Part shown: positions 25,498 through 34,556 of the stretch, in pieces
Numbering within the stretch: position 1 is the stretch's first letter
How the letters are laid out: each line of letters begins with the position of its first letter
Assembly (NCBI RefSeq): GCF_024359545.1
Contig: NZ_JAKQZG010000005.1
Coordinates: 62,001-126,000, forward strand
Source: Jiella marina
Lineage (GTDB): Bacteria > Pseudomonadota > Alphaproteobacteria > Rhizobiales > Rhizobiaceae
Direction of reading: 5' to 3'
Length of the DNA: 64,000 nucleotides
The notes under the pieces: generated by a model
Told to the model about the DNA's origin: nothing
What the model saw: the letters and a program-made list of their open reading frames with translations, nothing else
Database searches by the model: none
Translations under genes and position numbers: made by a program

Positions 25498-26289
25498 TCA
25501 GAGGAGCGTCGCGGCGCCGCGGTCGAGATAGGTCTCCATGAACTGCTGAAGCCGGGGATGGCGCGGCGTCGCGAAGATCTCCGAAGGCGGGCCGTCGAGC
25601 AGCAGCTTGCCTTCGTCGAGGAACACGATCTTGTCACCGACGCTTGCGGCAAAACCGATCTCGTGGCTGACGACGATCATGGTCATGCCGCCGCCGGCGA
25701 GTTCCCGCATCACGTTGAGGACTTCGCCGGTGAGTTCCGGATCGAGCGAGGAGGTCGGTTCGTCGAAGAGCAGGATATCGGGCTCCAGCGCCAGCGCGCG
25801 AGCGATCGCCACGCGCTGCTGCTGTCCGCCGGAAAGCTCGGCCGGGTAGTGATGACCGCGATCGGAGAGGCCGACACGGGCAAGCTGCGCCTCGCCGATC
25901 TCGTTGGCGTCCTTGCGCTTCATCTTGCGCACGGTGACCAGCGCCTCGGTCACATTGCCGAGCGCCGTCATGTGGGGCCAGAGATTGAACTGCTGAAAGA
26001 CCATGCCGATCCGCGCGCGGACCTTGCGGATTTCGCTCGAGGGCAGGCGGGTGCGCCCGCCATCGCCGGTATCGGCGAAGCCGAGGGGCTCGCCATGGAT
26101 CTCGATGATGCCCGAAGTGGTCTCCTCGAGGAACGCGATGCAACGCAGAAGCGTCGACTTGCCCGAGCCGGAGGGCCCGAGAATACAGGTGGTCGAACCG
26201 CTGGGGACGGCGAGGTCGATCCCCTTCAGGACCTCGGTCTTGCCGAACGACTTGTGGACGTCGCGGACCGTGACGGCGGGACGGGTCAT
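25498..26289 (-). CDS. Amino-acid ABC transporter ATPase
   Basis: HisP/GlnQ-type ATPase, 263 residues. Walker A GPSGSGKSTLLR, signature ELSGGQQQRVAIARALA, Walker B ILLFDEPTSSLDPEL, and H-loop VVSHE are all present. The ATG at 26289 overlaps the stop of the upstream permease by four bases. With the two permeases and the binding protein at 27945 it forms a polar amino-acid importer, here probably for histidine or urocanate. Confidence 0.92.
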   Translation of the reverse strand: MTRPAVTVRDVHKSFGKTEVLKGIDLAVPSGSTTCILGPSGSGKSTLLRCIAFLEETTSGIIEIHGEPLGFADTGDGGRTRLPSSEIRKVRARIGMVFQQFNLWPHMTALGNVTEALVTVRKMKRKDANEIGEAQLARVGLSDRGHHYPAELSGGQQQRVAIARALALEPDILLFDEPTSSLDPELTGEVLNVMRELAGGGMTMIVVSHEIGFAASVGDKIVFLDEGKLLLDGPPSEIFATPRHPRLQQFMETYLDRGAATLL

Positions 26290-26954
26290 GAATGGGCGAA
26301 CCTGAACTTCGAGAGTTTCGCCTCGGCGATCCGACCGAGGAAGCCGGACAGTTCGACGAGGAACCAGTAGAACAGAGCAAGCAGGAACATCGCCTCGACG
26401 AAGGCATATTGCTGCGAGCCGATCGCGCCGACCACGAGGGTGAGTTCCGGCACGGTGATGATCGACAGGATGGCGGTCTCCTTCATCATCAGGATCGCCA
26501 TGTTCACGCATTGCGGCAGGACGAGCATGGTCATTTCCGGCACGAGAATGCGCCGGATGATCTGGCCGCGCGTCAGCCCGACGCATTGTGCGGCCTCCAC
26601 ATGGCCGGGCGGAATGGCATTGTAGCCTGCCCGAAAGATCTCGCTGTAATAGGCGGTCGAATAGACCGTCATGCCGAGAAGGCCGGCCGGAATCGGGTCG
26701 AGCGAGAGGCCGATAAAGGGGCCACCGAAGTAGAGAAGGAAGAGCTGCACTAGAAACGGCGTTCCGCGAATGATCTCGACGAGAAGGCGGAGCAGAAGGT
26801 CGAGCCAGCGCGGGCCGTAGCGCCTGAGCGTCGCCACGCCGAAGCCGAGAAAGACGGCAAGGATGTTCGAGACGACCCAGATCCAGATCGTCACCCAGAA
26901 GGCGCTGAGGATTTCCGGTAGGCGCTCGAAGATCAGGTCGAAATCGAGGCTCAT
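26286..26954 (-). CDS. Amino-acid ABC transporter permease (first of pair by position)
   Basis: HisM/HisQ-type permease of 222 residues with the family loop YYSEIFRAGYNAIPPGHVEA, followed by AQCVGLTRGQIIRRI, and five or so membrane helices. It overlaps the ATPase by four bases and the other permease by four, so all three are translationally coupled. Confidence 0.9.
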   Translation of the reverse strand: MSLDFDLIFERLPEILSAFWVTIWIWVVSNILAVFLGFGVATLRRYGPRWLDLLLRLLVEIIRGTPFLVQLFLLYFGGPFIGLSLDPIPAGLLGMTVYSTAYYSEIFRAGYNAIPPGHVEAAQCVGLTRGQIIRRILVPEMTMLVLPQCVNMAILMMKETAILSIITVPELTLVVGAIGSQQYAFVEAMFLLALFYWFLVELSGFLGRIAEAKLSKFRFAHS

Positions 26955-27595
26955 GCGCGGCTTCCCGTCTTCAGCATGCGCTCGGCGAGCGAGCCGCCGC
27001 CGGCCACCACCCAGCAGATGACGAGATACATGGCGCCCGCCACCGAGTAGAAGAGCAGGGGCCGGAAGGAGGAGGCCGAAAGGTTCTGGGCCATGCGGGT
27101 GAGTTCGATGACACCGACGACGGAGACGAGCGAGGAGGCTTTCAGGATCAGGATCGCCTCATTGACCAGCGCCGGCAGCGTCAGGCGGAAGGCGATGGGC
27201 GCGCGAATGCGCGTCAGCTGCTTCCACGGGCTCATGCCGACCATGTCGGCGGCTTCGAGGAGGCCGCGCGGCACGGACTGGAACCCGCCGCGCAGGTTCT
27301 CCGCCTGATAGGCCGCGGTACAGAGCGACAGGCCGGCGACCGCCGCAACGACGCTCGGCACCATGATGCCGAGAACGGGGAGAAGATTGTAGATCAGTAG
27401 CAGCTGCACCAGCAGCGGCACGCCGCGAAACAGGCTGACATAGAGCGTCGCGGGGATGCTCAGCAGCTTGTTCGGCGAGAGCTTTGCCGCACAGATCATC
27501 AGGCCGATGGCCAGACCGATCATGATCGACACCGCGCTGAGCAGCACCGTCTTGCCCGCCGCCCACAGCATCAGTTCGAAAAGACGCATCGACAT
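26951..27595 (-). CDS. Amino-acid ABC transporter permease (second of pair)
   Basis: Second HisQ/HisM-type permease, 214 residues, with the loop AAYQAENLRGGFQSVPRGLL, continuing EAADMVGMSPWKQLTRI. It is the first gene of the permease-ATPase block; the binding-protein gene is 350 bases upstream, separated by a paired palindrome element. ATG codons at 27595 and 27589 are both possible. Confidence 0.9.
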   Translation of the reverse strand: MSMRLFELMLWAAGKTVLLSAVSIMIGLAIGLMICAAKLSPNKLLSIPATLYVSLFRGVPLLVQLLLIYNLLPVLGIMVPSVVAAVAGLSLCTAAYQAENLRGGFQSVPRGLLEAADMVGMSPWKQLTRIRAPIAFRLTLPALVNEAILILKASSLVSVVGVIELTRMAQNLSASSFRPLLFYSVAGAMYLVICWVVAGGGSLAERMLKTGSRA

Positions 27596-27730
27596 GGAGT
27601 ATCAGTGTATCCTGTGTGGCGTCAGAGGGCGGTGTCGTGGCGGCAGGTGCCTGGGGTGGGATCTCGTCGCCGGCCTGTTTGAAGCGAGGTGCTGATCAAC
27701 GTCCCGCTGCCTTCCTCTTCCGCCTCTCGC

Positions 27731-27860
27731 CGTCATCCTCGGGCTTGTCCCGAGGATCTACTGAGAGGTGTTTTGGGGCTCTCCGTGGGAGGAAGGGCGT
27801 TCGGCAATGGTTCTGGTGTGACGCTGGCAGTAGATCCTCGGGACAAGCCCGAGGATGACG
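27731..27860. repeat. Paired palindrome element, copy 1
   Basis: A 33-base arm starting CGTCATCCTCGGGCTTGTCC (27731-27763) is repeated exactly in inverted orientation at 27828-27860, around a 64-base spacer. Each arm is itself a hairpin (CCTCGGG ... CCCGAGG). It fills most of the 350-base gap between a binding protein and its permeases (27596-27944). The remainder of that gap holds no gene I can support. The same arm recurs at 34101 and 34201. Such elements are widely dispersed in alphaproteobacterial genomes as non-coding repeats. Confidence 0.85.
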
Positions 27861-27944
27861 TCCTAACTTGGATGGCCGGCGCCGACCGACCGCTTGTGGT
27901 CAGAGACAGACGGCGCCGGAGGCGTGGCGCAGAAGGCCGGCCAA

Positions 27945-28787
27945 TCACACGTTCGGATCGGTCACTTCATCCGGCGTCTCGAAGGACTGGCCGAACCACT
28001 TTTTCTGGAGTTCGGCCATGCGGCCGTCTTCCTTCATCTTCATCAGCGCGGCGTTGACCGCATCGAGAAGCGACTGGTCTTCCGGGTTCTTCGTGCCGAT
28101 GAAGCCGAAATAGGTCTTCAGGCCGAAGGCCGGGGTCACGGTCTCGAAGACGTCCGGCTGCTGCTGGGCGAGATAGGCGATGTTCGGCAGGGAGTTCGCG
28201 ACGGCAGCGATACGGCCGGCCGCGAGATCGGCATAGGCTTCGTTGTAGCCGACATACTCGCGGGTCTCGATGGGCTCCGGCAGCGTCTCGCCATATTCCT
28301 GAACCTGGGCGAGCTGTGCGGTCGCCTTGCCGGCGCCCACGAGCTTGCCGGCGATGTCTTCCGGCTTCTGGATCGAATCGTCGCCGGCCTGCTTCAGGAT
28401 CGCGACGGTCGCCTCGGCGATCGGGGTGAGGAAGCGATAGCGTTCCATGCGCGCCTTGGTGATCGTGGCGGGGCCGGCGACCATGTCGAACTGGCCGGCC
28501 TCGAGGCCCGGAAACACGCCTTCCCAGGGAAGCTCGACCCATTCGATCTTGACGCCCATCTCCTTGCCGATCTCTTCGAAGACGTCGACGTTCAGGCCCG
28601 CATGGGCACCGGTCTCGTCGATGAAGTCGAAGGGGGCGAAGGCAGTCTCGGTGCCGACCGACATGACACCGGCGGACTTGACCCGCTCGAGCGCGTCCTG
28701 CGCGAAGGCGAGCGAGCCGCCGGCGAAGGATGCGCCAACGGCGATCGAAAGGCTTAAGGCGGCTTTCAGAAATAGGCGCTTGTGCAT
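27945..28787 (-). CDS. Amino-acid ABC transporter substrate-binding protein
   Basis: Family-3 periplasmic binding protein, 280 residues. Signal peptide MHKRLFLKAALSLSIAVGAS, with cleavage near LAFA-QD. The mature protein shows the family blocks VMSVGTETAFAPFDFIDETG, GLNVDVFEEIGKEMGVKIEW and FDMVAGPATITKARMERY. The ATG at 28787 is preceded by GGAGAC. It precedes the permeases on the same strand and stands between hutF and hutC, so histidine or urocanate is the likely ligand. A HutC-like palindrome is 69 bases upstream. Confidence 0.9.
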   Translation of the reverse strand: MHKRLFLKAALSLSIAVGASFAGGSLAFAQDALERVKSAGVMSVGTETAFAPFDFIDETGAHAGLNVDVFEEIGKEMGVKIEWVELPWEGVFPGLEAGQFDMVAGPATITKARMERYRFLTPIAEATVAILKQAGDDSIQKPEDIAGKLVGAGKATAQLAQVQEYGETLPEPIETREYVGYNEAYADLAAGRIAAVANSLPNIAYLAQQQPDVFETVTPAFGLKTYFGFIGTKNPEDQSLLDAVNAALMKMKEDGRMAELQKKWFGQSFETPDEVTDPNV

Positions 28788-28855
28788 GGGGTCGTGTCTC
28801 CGGTTAAGGTCGCGGGGCATCCTGGTCGATCGGATGGATCGGACGCGGGCTGGCG

Positions 28856-28871
28856 ATATGCCTAGACATAT
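28856..28871. promoter_or_regulatory. HutC-type operator candidate before the binding protein
   Basis: ATATGCCTAGACATAT: the arms ATATGCCT and AGACATAT match as inverted repeats at seven of eight positions. It is the best palindrome of the three related sites and lies 69 to 84 bases before the binding-protein start. Confidence 0.6.
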
Positions 28872-28975
28872 CGAAACCTCTCATGCCCAGAATGTCAATT
28901 CATGTGCATCTTGGAAAGAGGCTAGATTTTCATCAGCCACAATTGACTGGCCTTAGCGTCATGGCGCGCCCGTCG

Positions 28976-30346
28976 TCATATCCGTTGCGACAGTCGTTCG
29001 ACCGCTGACTTGAAGCGGGTGAAAATCTGATCGGCCATGATGTGACGCCCCGAGTCCACCTGTTTCTTTCCGAGCGCCCAGACGCAATTGATCGGCGAGC
29101 GGCTGGCCCCGAAGATGAAGGCGTCGAGGATCGCGTCGCCCCTCCGCCCGAGGAGGGCGGGGTGATCGGCCTTCAGGGAGACGAGATCGGCGAGTGCGCC
29201 TTCTGCGATGCCGGCTCTCTTGCCGAGGCCGGTGGCCTGTGCGCCGCCGGCCAGAGCCGCCTGGAAGAGCGTCCGGCCGTTGGAGGCGCCGGGCGGTGCG
29301 ATGACGTTGCGGGCCCGATGGGCGAGGCGCTGGGCATATTCCAGCTGCCGCAATTCGTCGGCGACGCCGATGAGAATGTTGGAGTCGCTGCCGACCCCGA
29401 AGCGGCCACCCGATTCGATGAAATCCGGCGCAGGAAATGTTCCGTCGCCGAGATTGGCCTCGGTCACGGGGCAGAGGCCGGCGACGGCACCGGTCTGGGC
29501 GAGGCCCGTGGTCTCGGCTGGCGTCATGTGCGTCGCATGGATGAGGCACCACCGCGAATCGACAGGGGCATGGTCGAGGAGCCATTCGATCGGTCGACGG
29601 CCGCTCCAGCCGACACAATCCTCCACTTCCCTCACCTGTTCGGAAATGTGCATGTGGAAGGGGGCATTCGGCTTCAGTCCGGCGGCGAACTGCAACTCTT
29701 CCGGCGACGCGGCCCGCAGGCTGTGCGCGGCAATGCCGAGCCGCGCTTCGGAGAGGTTCGCAAGTTTCGTCTCGCTCGCCTCGACGAGCCGGGCAAACCG
29801 CTCCGGATCATTGAGGAAGCGCCGCTGGCCGTCGCTTGGAGGCACACCGCCGAAATCCGAATGGGCATAGAGAACCGGAATGAGCGTCAGGCCGAGGCCG
29901 GTCTCTGAGGTCGCTTCGGCGATCGAAGCCGCGAGTTCCGCGACATCCGCATAGGGCGTCCCGTCCGGCGCATGATGGAGATAGTGGAATTCGCCGACGC
30001 GGGTGAAGCCGCCTTCCAGCATCTCCGCATAAAGCTGCGCGGCGACCGCCGCGACATCCTCCGGATCCAGCGTCAGCGCCACGCGATACATCAGGTCGCG
30101 CCAGGTCCAGAACGTATCGCGCCCCGGCCCGCGCACTTCCGCCAGCCCCGCCATCGCGCGCTGAAAGGCGTGGCTGTGCAGATTGGCCATGCCGGGGATG
30201 AGGATATCCACACGCTCATCGCCGGGTTCCGGCGGGGCATGGCGTTCGACCGAAGCGATCCGGCTGCCTTTGATCGTGATCCGCACATCCTCAGCGAATC
30301 CCTCCGGGAGGAGGGCCTGCTTGGCGAGAAGAATTGTCTCGGGCAT
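28976..30346 (-). CDS. hutF: Formimidoylglutamate deiminase
   Basis: Amidohydrolase-family enzyme, 456 residues, converting N-formimidoyl-glutamate to N-formyl-glutamate and ammonia. Metal motif HSHAFQRAMAG sits near residue 55-65, with MHISEQVREVEDC near 230 and LIHATHMT near 270, and GSDSNILIGVADELR near 320. The ATG at 30346 has a GAGGA site; an in-frame ATG 38 codons earlier is less likely. It is divergent from hutI with one palindromic operator between them. Together with HutG it marks the two-step route (HutF, HutG) rather than one-step HutG formimidoylglutamase. Confidence 0.93.
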   Translation of the reverse strand: MPETILLAKQALLPEGFAEDVRITIKGSRIASVERHAPPEPGDERVDILIPGMANLHSHAFQRAMAGLAEVRGPGRDTFWTWRDLMYRVALTLDPEDVAAVAAQLYAEMLEGGFTRVGEFHYLHHAPDGTPYADVAELAASIAEATSETGLGLTLIPVLYAHSDFGGVPPSDGQRRFLNDPERFARLVEASETKLANLSEARLGIAAHSLRAASPEELQFAAGLKPNAPFHMHISEQVREVEDCVGWSGRRPIEWLLDHAPVDSRWCLIHATHMTPAETTGLAQTGAVAGLCPVTEANLGDGTFPAPDFIESGGRFGVGSDSNILIGVADELRQLEYAQRLAHRARNVIAPPGASNGRTLFQAALAGGAQATGLGKRAGIAEGALADLVSLKADHPALLGRRGDAILDAFIFGASRSPINCVWALGKKQVDSGRHIMADQIFTRFKSAVERLSQRI

Positions 30347-30390
30347 CGTAGGTCCTCGGCGTTCAATGGGTCCGCTTGCGCCATCCGGTG

Positions 30391-30406
30391 TTATGTCTAT
30401 ACTTAA
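30391..30406. promoter_or_regulatory. HutC-type operator candidate in the hutF-hutI divergent promoter
   Basis: TTATGTCTATACTTAA, six of eight arm positions inverted-repeat, in the 95-base gap between divergent hutF and hutI. Position and similarity to the two other sites suggest one repressor dimer controlling both directions. Confidence 0.55.
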
Positions 30407-30441
30407 AAACGCAGCATCGATAGCCCGCGAAAGGATCCTCC

Positions 30442-31677
30442 TTGACGGCAGACCCCACACGACAGGATGTCACACGCCGCGTCTGGCGCAATGCGCGGCT
30501 CGCGACCATGGCCGAGGGCGCAAAGGGTCTCGGCGCTGTCGAAAACGGCGTTCTTGTGGTCGAGGATGACCGGATCGCCTTTGCGGGGGCCGCTTCCGAT
30601 TGTCCGCCGGTGCTGACCGACGGCGCCGAGACTATGGACTGCGAAGGTCGCTGGATCACGCCCGGCCTGATCGACTGCCACACCCATCTCGTCTGGGCGG
30701 GCAACCGGGCCAAGGAATTCGAGATGCGGCTCGCCGGTGCGAGCTATGAGGAGGTCTCACGCGCCGGCGGCGGCATCGTCTCGTCGGTTAAGGGCGTGCG
30801 CGGGGCGAGCGAGGACCAGCTCGTCGCCGAGACGCTGCCGCGCCTCGACACGCTGATCGCCGAGGGCGTGACGACGATCGAGGTGAAATCCGGTTACGGG
30901 CTCGATACCGAGAGCGAGATGAAGTCGTTGCGTGCCGCCCGGCGGCTGAGCGAGGAGCGGGACGTCGCCGTCACCACGACCTTTCTCGGCGCGCATGCCC
31001 TTCCGCCAGAGGCGCAGGGTGACAAGGCCGCCTACATCACCAAGGTCTGCGAGGAGATGCTGCCGGCTGTCGCGGCGGAAAACCTCGCCGACGCGGTCGA
31101 CGGGTTTTGCGAGGGGATCGCGTTCTCGCCAGACGAAATGGCGCGGGTCTTCGATGCGGCGAAGGCGCGTGGCCTGCCGGTGAAGCTGCATGCCGAGCAG
31201 CTCTCCGATCTCAGCGGGGCGGAACTTGCAGCCCGCTACGGCGCGCTTTCGGCCGATCATCTCGAATATCTCTCCGAGGCCGGCGCGAAGGCGATGGCAA
31301 ACAGCGGCACCGTCGCCGTGCTTCTTCCCGGCGCGTTCTACTTCATTCGCGAGACCAAGCTCCCGCCGGTCGATCTGATGCGCACCAAAGGGGTCCCGAT
31401 CGCGCTCGCCACCGACTGCAATCCCGGCACCTCGCCGCTGACCTCGCTGCTCCTGACCATGAACATGGCCGCGACCTTCTTCCGCATGACCGTCGAGGAA
31501 TGCCTCCTCGGCGTCACGCGCAACGCCGCCAAGGCGCTGGGGAAAGCAGACGAGATCGGGACGCTGGAGGCCGGTAAACGCGCCGATTTCTGTCTCTGGG
31601 ATATCGAGGAGCCCGCCGAACTCGTCTACCGGATCGGCTTCAATCCGCTCCACCGCCGGGTGAGGGGCGGACGATGA
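30442..31677 (+). CDS. hutI: Imidazolonepropionase
   Basis: Third enzyme of histidine breakdown, 411 residues, opening the imidazolone ring to formimidoylglutamate. The metal motif [10 protein letters not shown] (about residue 74-83), [17 protein letters not shown] and [10 protein letters not shown] are all present and ordered as in the family. Start is TTG at 30442 with AAAGGATCC before it; no ATG is nearby. Its stop overlaps the hutH start by four bases. Confidence 0.94.
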   Translation: MTADPTRQDVTRRVWRNARLATMAEGAKGLGAVENGVLVVEDDRIAFAGAASDCPPVLTDGAETMDCEGRWITPGLIDCHTHLVWAGNRAKEFEMRLAGASYEEVSRAGGGIVSSVKGVRGASEDQLVAETLPRLDTLIAEGVTTIEVKSGYGLDTESEMKSLRAARRLSEERDVAVTTTFLGAHALPPEAQGDKAAYITKVCEEMLPAVAAENLADAVDGFCEGIAFSPDEMARVFDAAKARGLPVKLHAEQLSDLSGAELAARYGALSADHLEYLSEAGAKAMANSGTVAVLLPGAFYFIRETKLPPVDLMRTKGVPIALATDCNPGTSPLTSLLLTMNMAATFFRMTVEECLLGVTRNAAKALGKADEIGTLEAGKRADFCLWDIEEPAELVYRIGFNPLHRRVRGGR

Positions 31678-33218
31678 GCGCGGCAATCACACTTCGTCCG
31701 GGCGCCGTCGCGCTCGCCGACTGGCGGCGCATCTATCGCGGCGCCTCGGCACGTCTCGACGAGACCGCCTGGCCGAAGGTCGAGGCGAGCGCGGCCGCCG
31801 TCGCGCGCATTCTCGCCAAGGGCGAGCCGGTCTACGGCATCAATACCGGTTTCGGGAAGCTCGCCTCGGTGCGGATCGGCAATGACGATCTCGAAACCCT
31901 GCAGACCAATATCGTTCTCAGCCATGCGGCGGGCGTCGGCGAGCCGATGCCGAAGGCCGTCGCCCGGTTGATGATGGCTCTGAAGCTTGCAAGCCTGGGG
32001 CAGGGGGCGTCGGGCGTCTCGATCGAGACGCTGAAGCTTCTCGAAGCGATGCTCGTCCAAGACCTGATCCCTGTGATCCCCTGCCAGGGCTCGGTCGGCG
32101 CCTCCGGTGATCTCGCCCCGCTCGCCCATCTCGCCGCCGCGATGATCGGGGTGGGGGAAATCTCCGTGGGCGAAGCAAAGATGCCGGCCGCCGACGCTCT
32201 CCGCGAGGCCGGTCTCGCACCGGCCACGCTCCACGCCAAGGAGGGGCTCGCGCTTCTCAACGGCACCCAGTTCTCGACCGCCTACGCGCTGGCCGGCTTG
32301 TTCGAGGCCGAACTCCTGCATCAATCGGCGCTGGTCACGGGCGCGCTCGCGACCGACGCCGCCAAGGGCTCCGACACGCCCTTCGATCCGCGCATCCACG
32401 CGCTGCGTGGCCATCGGGGCCAGATCGAGACAGCCCAATGTCTGCTCGACCTGATGGCGGGCTCCGCCATTCGCGCTTCGCACCGGGTCGACGATCCGCG
32501 CGTGCAGGATCCTTACTGCCTGCGCTGCCAGCCGCAGGTGATGGGCGCGGCGCTCGATCTCCTGCGCCAGGCGGCAACGACGCTTGGCACCGAGGCGAAC
32601 GGCGTCTCCGACAATCCGCTGATCTTCGTCGAGACCGACGAGGCGCTGTCCGGCGGCAATTTTCACGCCGAGCCGGTGGCCTTTGCCGCCGACACGATTG
32701 CGCTTGCCATCTGCGAGATCGGTTCGCTCGCCGAGCGCCGCGTTGCCATGCTGGTCGACCCGGCACTCTCCGGCCTGCCGGCGTTTCTGACTCCGAAACC
32801 GGGGCTCAATTCCGGCTTCATGATCCCGCAGGTGACGGCGGCAGCCCTCGTTTCGGAAAACAAGCAGAAGGCCACGCCGGCGAGCGTCGACTCGATCCCG
32901 ACTTCGGCCAATCAGGAGGACCACGTCTCGATGGCCGCCCATGGCGCCCGGCGGCTGACGGGCATGACCGAAAACGCGATGAACGTCATCGCGATCGAGC
33001 TACTCGCCGCGGCCCAGGGCTGCGATCTCGTCGGTCATCTCAAATCGAGCGAGGCATTGGAGCGGGTCCGCGCGCTCATCCGGGCGAGGGTTCCGACCCT
33101 GACCGACGACCGGCATTTCGCGCCGGACATCGCGGAGGCCTTCACCCTCGTCTTCTCTGGCGTGATCGTTGAGAGCGTGTCGCCACTGGCGCTTCCAGGC
33201 CTTGAGGTCGCGCCATGA
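31674..33218 (+). CDS. hutH: Histidine ammonia-lyase
   Basis: First step of histidine degradation: removal of ammonia to urocanate. The 514-residue protein carries the Ala-Ser-Gly triad that cyclises to the MIO electrophile ([14 protein letters not shown], about residues 141-154), plus [11 protein letters not shown] and [16 protein letters not shown] types of block. It overlaps hutI by four bases and hutG by four, forming a coupled hutIHG unit. Confidence 0.95.
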   Translation: MSAAITLRPGAVALADWRRIYRGASARLDETAWPKVEASAAAVARILAKGEPVYGINTGFGKLASVRIGNDDLETLQTNIVLSHAAGVGEPMPKAVARLMMALKLASLGQGASGVSIETLKLLEAMLVQDLIPVIPCQGSVGASGDLAPLAHLAAAMIGVGEISVGEAKMPAADALREAGLAPATLHAKEGLALLNGTQFSTAYALAGLFEAELLHQSALVTGALATDAAKGSDTPFDPRIHALRGHRGQIETAQCLLDLMAGSAIRASHRVDDPRVQDPYCLRCQPQVMGAALDLLRQAATTLGTEANGVSDNPLIFVETDEALSGGNFHAEPVAFAADTIALAICEIGSLAERRVAMLVDPALSGLPAFLTPKPGLNSGFMIPQVTAAALVSENKQKATPASVDSIPTSANQEDHVSMAAHGARRLTGMTENAMNVIAIELLAAAQGCDLVGHLKSSEALERVRALIRARVPTLTDDRHFAPDIAEAFTLVFSGVIVESVSPLALPGLEVAP

Positions 33219-34042
33219 CGGACTGGTTGACCGTCAAACGGGGCGAAGCACCGCTTCTCCTCTCGCTGCCGCACACCGGCACAGACATCCCCGACGAGTT
33301 TCAGCCCGGCCTCGTCTCCCTCTGGCGTGCGCGACGCGATGCCGACTGGTGGATCGACAGGCTCTATGATTTCGCCGAGGGGCTTGGCGCGACCATCGTC
33401 CATACCGCGATCTCGCGCACGGTGATCGACGTCAATCGCGACCCTTCCGGCGTCTCGCTCTATCCCGGCCAGGCAACGACGGAGCTTTGCCCGACCGCCA
33501 CTTTTGACGGCGAGCCGCTCTATCAGCAAGGGCGGGAACCTTCTGCAGAAGAGATCGCGCGGCGCAAGGCGCTGTTCCACACGCCTTATCACGCGGCGCT
33601 GAAGGCCCAGATCGCACGCCTGCGCGAAACCCATCCCGCGATCGTCCTCTATGACTGCCATTCGATCCGCTCGGTCATCCCGAGGCTCTTCGAGGGCGAA
33701 CTGCCGCAATTCAACATCGGCACAAACTTGGGGGTCTCCTGCGATCCGGCGCTGCAGGAGGCGGTCGAGGCCATCACTGCGACGAGCGGCTTCTCCTCCG
33801 TCTCCAACGGCCGCTTCAAGGGCGGCTTCATCACCCGCTCGCTGGGCAATCCCGCCGCGGGCGTCCATGCCGTCCAGATGGAACTCGCCGGCCGGGGCTA
33901 TGTGCGCGAGCCGAAAGAAGCGCCGACGCCGGAGAACTGGCCGACGCCGTATGAGGCGGCGTATGCCGCCCCCTTGCGCGAGCACCTGGAAGCCATTCTG
34001 GCGGCGTGTCTGGCTTTTGCCGAGGGGCGGGCCACGAGATGA
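33215..34042 (+). CDS. hutG: N-formylglutamate deformylase
   Basis: N-formylglutamate amidohydrolase, 275 residues, completing the HutF/HutG route to glutamate and formate. Recognisable blocks are [48 protein letters not shown] and [16 protein letters not shown]. Its ATG overlaps the hutH stop by four bases. The next gene, hutU, is separated by 514 bases of repeat sequence. Confidence 0.93.
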   Translation: MTDWLTVKRGEAPLLLSLPHTGTDIPDEFQPGLVSLWRARRDADWWIDRLYDFAEGLGATIVHTAISRTVIDVNRDPSGVSLYPGQATTELCPTATFDGEPLYQQGREPSAEEIARRKALFHTPYHAALKAQIARLRETHPAIVLYDCHSIRSVIPRLFEGELPQFNIGTNLGVSCDPALQEAVEAITATSGFSSVSNGRFKGGFITRSLGNPAAGVHAVQMELAGRGYVREPKEAPTPENWPTPYEAAYAAPLREHLEAILAACLAFAEGRATR

Positions 34043-34100
34043 GATGGTCGAAATCGATCCTGCGCAGCCCAAGGCAGAAGAGGCACCACCATCAACGCTT

Positions 34101-34231
34101 CGTCATCCTCGGGCTTGTCCCGAGGATCTACTGCCGGTCCCGCGCCAGAATCCTCCGCGAATGGCCTTCCTCGCAGGGACAGCCTGATGATCAAGTCTCG
34201 GTAGATCCTCGGGACAAGCCCGAGGATGACG
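34101..34231. repeat. Paired palindrome element, copy 2
   Basis: The 33-base arm at 34101-34133 is identical to that at 27731-27763, and its inverted partner lies at 34201-34231 (31 bases identical). Spacer 67 bases with no similarity to that of copy 1. Lies in the 514-base gap between hutG and hutU, in which I see no gene. Confidence 0.85.
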
Positions 34232-34380
34232 CAGCTCTGGTGGAAATGCGTCTCCCGCTGACCCCGAAAGGTCGTTTCGGTTGCCCGCATGACGCGGTGA
34301 GCGCTGTGCCGAAGCATCTCGACCGACGGAGAGTTGCGGATCGCGATGCCGGTGACAGGGCGCGCACCCTCTCCGAAGAT

Positions 34381-34476
34381 CGTCATTCTCGGGCCCCGTC
34401 CCGAGAATCCAGGGCAGCGTCACGAACGTCTGATCGCTTGGTTCTCTGGATCCTCGGGACAGGGCCCGAGGATGAG
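34381..34476. repeat. Paired palindrome element, diverged copy 3
   Basis: CGTCATTCTCGGGCCCCGTC begins an arm at 34381-34411 with an inverted partner at 34446-34476 (CTGGATCCTCGGGACAGGGC and on). Same plan as the two other elements but a different arm sequence, so an older or different subfamily. Ends 80 bases before hutU. Confidence 0.75.
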
Positions 34477-34556
34477 GGCGCTGAGGGATATGCGCACCTC
34501 TCGACCCGCCGAAGCAGCGCTCAAACCTCCATCCTGAACCCGAGGGCTCCCCACCC

